Shown in pieces: positions 7,966 to 12,307 of a stretch of DNA of 12,307 nt (position 1 is its first letter; every line of letters begins with the position of its first letter). Both the position numbers and the translations under genes were made by a program. The notes beneath the pieces are model-generated. The model worked only from the letters and a program-made list of their open reading frames with translations. It made no database searches and was not told where the DNA came from. This DNA comes from Pseudomonadota bacterium (GTDB lineage: Bacteria; Pseudomonadota; Gammaproteobacteria; Steroidobacterales; Steroidobacteraceae). The DNA is taken from positions 1-12,307 of the forward strand of contig JAFAEQ010000036.1 in NCBI GenBank assembly GCA_023423935.1, in the 5' to 3' direction.

Positions 7966-10900
7966 GCTCACGCGAAAGACTCGACGACTATCTGCACACG
8001 CTGTTGGGACGATTGCGCGCGATGTTCCTGCTGCGTGCCGCCGCCATCTGGGCCTTGGGCGGCGTCACCATCGTGCTGCTCGCCGTCTGGCTCCTGCGCA
8101 AGCAGGACTATGCGCCGAGCATTGCCATGTCGGGTCGCATTGCACTGCTCGTGCTCACGCTCGCCGTGTGTGCAACGCTGATCTATGTGCCGCTGCGACG
8201 ATTGCGGCGGCACCCGGAGCGCGAGATCGAACGACGCCTGCCCCGTCAGCAGGGGCGCATTCAGACCTTTCTCGACGAGCGTCGTCGCGGTCGCGCGGAC
8301 GGTGCAATGACCGAGCTGCTCGCGCGCGATGCGCTTGCGCAGGTTCACGCACCGCCCGACAGGATCGTTGCCGATTCGAAATTGTGGACCGGCGCCATTG
8401 CCGCTGCTGCAGGCATCGGCGCACTGCTCTTTCTGCTCGTGAGTGGGCCCGCCTACTGGGGTTACGCCAGCCGGCACCTGCTGCTCGGCAGCGCATTGCC
8501 GCGCGATGCGGTGCCGCTGCGTGAAGTGAAGCTCAAGCCGGGCGATGTCACTGTCCGCCGCAACAGCGATCTCACCATTCAAGCTGCGGTCTCGGGATTC
8601 GAGCCCGAGGGTGCAGAGATCTGGGTGCGTTTCAATGGCGCTACGCAATGGGAACGCGCGCCCATGCAGATCGTCGATCAGGATGCGCACACCTGGCAGT
8701 TCAAACTGTTCGCGGTGCGTGACGCGCTGGAGTACTACGTCGTCGCAGGGTCGAGCCGCGTGCAGCAAACGAGTGCACATCACAACGTCGCGGTCGTCGA
8801 TTTGCCGCGCATCGAGCGCGTACGACTCACCTATCGCTATCCGCAATGGACCGCGCTGCCCGATCACATCGAGGACGTCAGTCGTCGTATTCGTGCCGTG
8901 CAGGGCACGCGAGTCGATGTGGAAGTAGTGGCGGACGCGCCGCTCCAGGCCCCGGTCATCGCCGTCGGCGAGAACACGACGCAGATGCAGACCGATGGCA
9001 CCAGTGCTGCGGGCACGATCGAGTTGCGCGCGCCCGGCACCTATCGCATCAGCTCGAAAGTCGCGGACGAATGGGTCGCGCTCACGGATGACTATCCCAT
9101 CGAGATCGTCGAAGACACCAAGCCCAGCGTAGAGATCCGCAGGCCCGGCCGCGATTGGCAGGCGAGCAGCATCGAGGAAGTGCCCGTCTCGGTTCGTGCG
9201 CAGGATGACTTCAAACTGGAACAGCTGGCCCTTCGCTACTCGGTGAACGGTGGTGAATGGCGCACGGTGGCGCTCGACTCGGGTGCGCGCGATGCCGACG
9301 TTCAATCGCTCTTGCGTCTGGAGGAGATGAAAGCTTCGGCGGATGAGCGTCATTCGCTGCAACCTGGAGATCTGGTGAGCTACTACGCCGTCGCCAAGGA
9401 TCGTCAACATAGCGTGCAGACGGATCTGTTCATGGTGCAGATCCAGCCGTTCGAACGTCGTTTCAGTGAAGGGCAGGGCGGCGGCGGTGGCGGATCGATG
9501 GGCGATCAGCAGGGTGCGATTTCCGAACGGCAGCGGGAGATTCTGCTGGCCACCTGGAATCTGCTGCGCAGTCAGCAGAACGCCTCGCGCTCGCGAGGGC
9601 AACTCGAGGAAAGCGCAGGGATGCTGTCCGAATTGCAGACCAAGCTCGCAGCGCAGGCGCGCTCTCTCTCGCAGCGAATGCGAGCGCGTACCTCGGTCGA
9701 GGACGATGCGCGAATCGCGCAGTTCGTGGAGAGTCTCGAGCAGGCCGCGACCGTGATGGGTCCGGCAGCCGATCATCTCAAGCAGGGCAAACTGCAACCG
9801 GCCGTGCCCATGGAGCAGCAAGCCCTGCAACATCTGTTGCGTGCGGAGGCGGCGTTCCGCGATGTGCAGGTCGCGATGCAGAGCGGTAGCGGCAGCGGCG
9901 GACAGCAGGCTGAGCGCAACTTCACCGAAATGTTCGAGCTCGAAATGGATGTCGACAAGAATCACTACGAGACCCAGTCGCCTGTTTCCGAACGCTCGGC
10001 GCGCAACGAGCTCGACGAAACCTTGCGCAAGCTGAAAGAGCTGGCCGAACGACAGGAACGGCTCGCCCAGCAGATGCAGCAGTCCTCGATGTCGCGCGAA
10101 GAGCAGCGCTGGCGACAAGAGCAGCTGCGCCGCGAAGCGGAGGATCTGCAGCGCCGACTGGCGCAACAGCAGCAACAACAGCAACAGAACGGTCGGCAGG
10201 GATCTGCGTCATCGCAGAGCCAGTCGGGGCAAAGTCAGCAGTCGGGGCAAAGTCAGGAAGATTCGCAGAGCGGAGCCGGACGCTCGGGCGATTCGCAAGC
10301 CACGCAATCGATGCAGGCGGCGCTCGAGAACATGCGCAAGGCGAACGAGGCCGCGGGTGACAATCCGCAGAATCTACAGCGATCGGCGGCCGAGGCCGGG
10401 CGCAATCTTCGGGAAGCATTGGCCAATGTCGATCGTCCGCGCGAAGAGTCTCTCGCACAACAGGCCGAGCAGCTGGCGCAGCGCGCAAGCAAGTTGAGCG
10501 AACAGCAGCAACACGTGGAGGCCGAGCTGTATCAGGCCCTGGGTCAGGCGATGAACTCGGTACGGGATCGCGGGCAGCTGAATGTCAAACAGGCGCAACG
10601 CCTGATCGATGCGAAGCAGCAGATGGCAACCGATCTCGGCAAGGTGCAGCAGGAGATGCGCGCGGCGATCAACGATCATCGTGGACGCAGTCCAGCGGCG
10701 ACCAAGAAACTGGCGCAGGCCCTGAGCGAGCTCGAAGATTCGAATCTCTCTGCACGACTCAATCGTAGTGCGGCCGAGATCCGTTATGGACGTGCCCGCG
10801 ATGCAGCGCCGCGCGAAGGACTGATTGCCGAAGCTCTTCAGGGCCTCGAAGAAAATCTGCGCGCGACTGCGAAGCTCGCCGCGGGAGAGTCGCAGCAGGA

Positions 10901-11453
10901 TCAGGGCAACGAAGGCTCTGAGCAAATGCTTGCGCGTCTGGCGCAGTTACGCAGCGCGCTGGAGCAGCAACACGCAGGACAGAGCAAGGGCGGCAACTCG
11001 CAGGGATCGAAGGATCAGTCATCGAATCCTTCTGCGAACGAGAATCAGGGCGGTCGCGCCAGCCTTGCGCAATGGACGCCGCGGCGCAGCGCCGCGACCG
11101 ACCAGCGGTCGCCTGCCTTCGGGCTCGACGATGCCAAAAACTTGACCACCCAGATCGACGATCTGGCCGATCGCGGCGCGCGCATGGGACTGACGCCGCA
11201 GCAGATCGAAGCGCTGCGTCGCTTGACTCATCAGGTCCGGCAGATCGGGTCGAGCGCGACGGCGCGTCTGTCTGCATTGTCGATGATCGACAGGATGGAG
11301 CTCGATGCGCTGAACAGCGTGGAGCGCTCGAAGGACGGCACATCATCGCGTGCGTCCGTTGCGCCCGATGATTCGGCCGCTCCGGAAGTCCTGGCCGAGT
11401 ACTTCCGTCGGCTGGGCAAAAGCTGTGTCAAAGGCGAGGGCAACGCATGTTGA
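7962..11453 (+). CDS. DUF4175-family giant membrane protein with coiled-coil and Q/S-rich region
   Basis: A 1163-residue protein. Membrane helices are visible at residues ~21-45, 58-77 and 142-163, separated by an arginine-rich loop (78-115) that should be cytoplasmic. Residues ~185-500 are beta-rich and look like repeated Ig-like domains. A hexaglycine linker (506-511) leads into a long helical region rich in Q, E, R and A (~515-740, 770-960), probably coiled coil. It is interrupted by a low-complexity stretch with eight glutamines (735-742) and an exact QSGQSQ duplication (754-765). A second disordered patch lies near 1005-1040 (GQSKGGNSQGSKDQSS). The C-terminus has EVLAEYFRRLGKS, a motif I associate with proteins of these loci, and ends with Cys1155 and Cys1163. 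DUF4175 has no defined function; topology and context suggest a periplasmic scaffold for the vWA proteins. ATG 7962 overlaps the upstream stop. Confidence 0.92.
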   Translation: MSSRERLDDYLHTLLGRLRAMFLLRAAAIWALGGVTIVLLAVWLLRKQDYAPSIAMSGRIALLVLTLAVCATLIYVPLRRLRRHPEREIERRLPRQQGRIQTFLDERRRGRADGAMTELLARDALAQVHAPPDRIVADSKLWTGAIAAAAGIGALLFLLVSGPAYWGYASRHLLLGSALPRDAVPLREVKLKPGDVTVRRNSDLTIQAAVSGFEPEGAEIWVRFNGATQWERAPMQIVDQDAHTWQFKLFAVRDALEYYVVAGSSRVQQTSAHHNVAVVDLPRIERVRLTYRYPQWTALPDHIEDVSRRIRAVQGTRVDVEVVADAPLQAPVIAVGENTTQMQTDGTSAAGTIELRAPGTYRISSKVADEWVALTDDYPIEIVEDTKPSVEIRRPGRDWQASSIEEVPVSVRAQDDFKLEQLALRYSVNGGEWRTVALDSGARDADVQSLLRLEEMKASADERHSLQPGDLVSYYAVAKDRQHSVQTDLFMVQIQPFERRFSEGQGGGGGGSMGDQQGAISERQREILLATWNLLRSQQNASRSRGQLEESAGMLSELQTKLAAQARSLSQRMRARTSVEDDARIAQFVESLEQAATVMGPAADHLKQGKLQPAVPMEQQALQHLLRAEAAFRDVQVAMQSGSGSGGQQAERNFTEMFELEMDVDKNHYETQSPVSERSARNELDETLRKLKELAERQERLAQQMQQSSMSREEQRWRQEQLRREAEDLQRRLAQQQQQQQQNGRQGSASSQSQSGQSQQSGQSQEDSQSGAGRSGDSQATQSMQAALENMRKANEAAGDNPQNLQRSAAEAGRNLREALANVDRPREESLAQQAEQLAQRASKLSEQQQHVEAELYQALGQAMNSVRDRGQLNVKQAQRLIDAKQQMATDLGKVQQEMRAAINDHRGRSPAATKKLAQALSELEDSNLSARLNRSAAEIRYGRARDAAPREGLIAEALQGLEENLRATAKLAAGESQQDQGNEGSEQMLARLAQLRSALEQQHAGQSKGGNSQGSKDQSSNPSANENQGGRASLAQWTPRRSAATDQRSPAFGLDDAKNLTTQIDDLADRGARMGLTPQQIEALRRLTHQVRQIGSSATARLSALSMIDRMELDALNSVERSKDGTSSRASVAPDDSAAPEVLAEYFRRLGKSCVKGEGNAC
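10221..10256 (+). repeat. Exact 18-bp tandem duplication (two copies) in the DUF4175 gene
   Basis: Bases 10221-10238 and 10239-10256 are identical 18-mers (cagtcggggcaaagtcag). They are in frame and encode QSGQSQ twice inside a Q/S-rich linker. The unit length is a multiple of three, so copy-number change would keep the frame. Confidence 0.95.
11436..11440 (+). promoter_or_regulatory. Ribosome binding site of the DUF4159 gene
   Basis: GAGGG, 6 bases before ATG 11447 and within the end of the DUF4175 gene, supports that start. Confidence 0.6.
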
Positions 11454-12286
11454 ACCGACGGCACCTTGCATGTGTCACCAGTCTCCTTGCCATCGTGCTG
11501 GTGGTGAGCTTCGCGGGCGCGGACACCGACTTGCCGGGAGACGGGGGACGTTCAGGCGAGAAGCCTGATCTCTCGAAGCTCAATCTGGCGCGAGCGATCT
11601 ACAACAGCGAGGGCGGTATGGGCGAGGCGTACTACGTGTACGACGGACGCTTCTGGGCGCGATGGGAAACCGACTTTCCCGAAGGCGACGACAATTTCAG
11701 CCGGCGTCTCGGCACGCTGACGCGCATCAACGTAAATCCGACCGCGTCGAGCCGCTTGCTCACCGCGCCGGATCTCGGGGATTTTCCGCTGCTGTACATG
11801 TCCGATCCCGGCTACATGGTGTTGACGCAGGAAGAGATCGAAGGGCTCGCACGCTATCTCGCCAATGGCGGATTTCTCTGGGTCGACGATTTCTGGGGCG
11901 ATGCGGAATGGCAGCAGTTCGCCAACGTCATGCGGCAGGTTTTGCCCAATCGCGAATGGCGCGTGCTCACACCCGAGCATCCGATCTTTCACACCGTCTT
12001 CGATCTGAAGGAAATGCCGCAGATTCCCGCGCTCCCCTTTGCGAGCCCCGGTGGCGATACGGCAGAACCCGCGGGCGCACATAAGTACCCCGCCGGCTCA
12101 TTACGCGATCCGCAGATGCGCGCCTGGCTCGACGATAATGGTCGCGTGATGGTGGTCGCCACGCACAACACGGACATCGGCGATGGCTGGGAGCGCGAAG
12201 CCTACGGCGAGTGGTACTTCGAAACCTTCTCGACCCGCTCCTACATGATGGGCGTCAACGTCGTGACGTATGCGATGACGCACTGA
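11447..12286 (+). CDS. Exported DUF4159-domain protein
   Basis: A 279-residue protein. A signal peptide is visible: MLNRR, hydrophobic residues 7-22, cleavage near AGA-DT at 25. The mature part starts with a flexible GDGGRSGEKP segment and then the DUF4159 domain: LNLARAIYNSEGGMGEAYY, a WETDFPEGDDNFSRRL region, PLLYMSDPG, and the signature LANGGFLWVDDFWG (139-151), followed by EHPIFHTVFDL. DUF4159 has an amidotransferase-like fold; here no cysteine remains after signal cleavage, so a classical Cys nucleophile is absent and a binding role is more likely. In larger relatives this domain is fused to BatA-type proteins; here it is separate and soluble in the periplasm. The start overlaps the last codons of the upstream gene by 7 bases with a good ribosome binding site, which suggests co-translation. 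No further gene starts within the window. Confidence 0.93.
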   Translation: MLNRRHLACVTSLLAIVLVVSFAGADTDLPGDGGRSGEKPDLSKLNLARAIYNSEGGMGEAYYVYDGRFWARWETDFPEGDDNFSRRLGTLTRINVNPTASSRLLTAPDLGDFPLLYMSDPGYMVLTQEEIEGLARYLANGGFLWVDDFWGDAEWQQFANVMRQVLPNREWRVLTPEHPIFHTVFDLKEMPQIPALPFASPGGDTAEPAGAHKYPAGSLRDPQMRAWLDDNGRVMVVATHNTDIGDGWEREAYGEWYFETFSTRSYMMGVNVVTYAMTH

Positions 12287-12288
12287 GT

Positions 12289-12307
12289 GGCCGGCCGACC
12301 AGTCGGT
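12289..12307 (+). other. Short inverted-repeat sequence after the last gene, cut by the window edge
   Basis: The 21 bases after the DUF4159 stop contain the palindrome GGCCGGCC (12289-12296) and a small hairpin: CCGA (12295-12298), loop, TCGG (12303-12306). No T-run is visible because the window ends at 12307. It could be the start of an operon terminator, or chance in GC-rich DNA. Confidence 0.25.

Noticed and set aside
7968..10184. A 738-codon open frame on the minus strand opposite the DUF4175 gene
   Set aside because: Long antisense frames are common opposite GC-rich genes with biased third positions. The translation is Arg/His/Leu-rich with no recognisable domain, and the sense strand has clear family features and a ribosome binding site.
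11462..11473. Possible lipobox around Cys9 (HLAC) of the DUF4159 protein
   Set aside because: The cysteine lies before the hydrophobic core instead of after it, and the preceding residues do not fit a lipobox. A signal peptide cleaved near residue 25 fits better.
1..12307. CRISPR arrays, tRNA/rRNA genes, transposases or attachment sites
   Set aside because: None seen. The window is almost wholly coding, with no spaced direct repeats, no mobile-element proteins and no gap longer than 10 bases between genes.

Overview
The window is a GC-rich stretch in which all eight genes lie on the + strand, with strong G/C at third codon positions. The protein families (MoxR, DUF58, BatA, DUF4175, DUF4159 and a Cys-protease-fold partner) and the GC-rich coding style suggest a proteobacterium, perhaps a gammaproteobacterium. 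That is inference only: there is no rRNA or taxonomic marker here.

The content is one compact operon-like block, entered part-way through its first gene. In order: (1) the C-terminal part of a membrane-anchored, glutamine-amidotransferase-like protein (3-740); (2) a secreted caspase/legumain-fold protein with no cysteine (725-1663); (3) a secreted TPR protein with an HEXXH zinc-peptidase domain (1663-3978); (4) a MoxR AAA+ ATPase (3975-4991); (5) a DUF58 von Willebrand A (vWA) protein (5002-5901); (6) a BatA/vWA/amidotransferase-like membrane protein (5908-7965); (7) a very large DUF4175 membrane protein with coiled coils and a Q/S-rich linker (7962-11453); (8) a secreted DUF4159 protein (11447-12286). 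Every junction overlaps or leaves at most 10 bases, so there is no room for conventional internal promoters and translation is probably coupled. The promoter lies left of the window. Only 21 bases follow the last stop; they contain a weak hairpin that is cut by the edge.

MoxR ATPases are known to pair with vWA proteins, and related Bat-type loci encode membrane vWA proteins. My reading, which is inference, is a two-sided envelope machine. MoxR and DUF58 would work in the cytoplasm, passing ATP-driven remodelling to the membrane proteins BatA, DUF4175 and the amidotransferase-like protein. These carry large periplasmic parts and are served by three exported soluble proteins: the Cys-less caspase fold, the TPR metallopeptidase and DUF4159. 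The biological role of such loci is poorly defined.

No tRNA, rRNA, CRISPR array, insertion sequence or integrase is visible. The most unusual point is the loss of the catalytic cysteine in the caspase/legumain-like protein while its histidine motif and an EF-hand-like loop remain.
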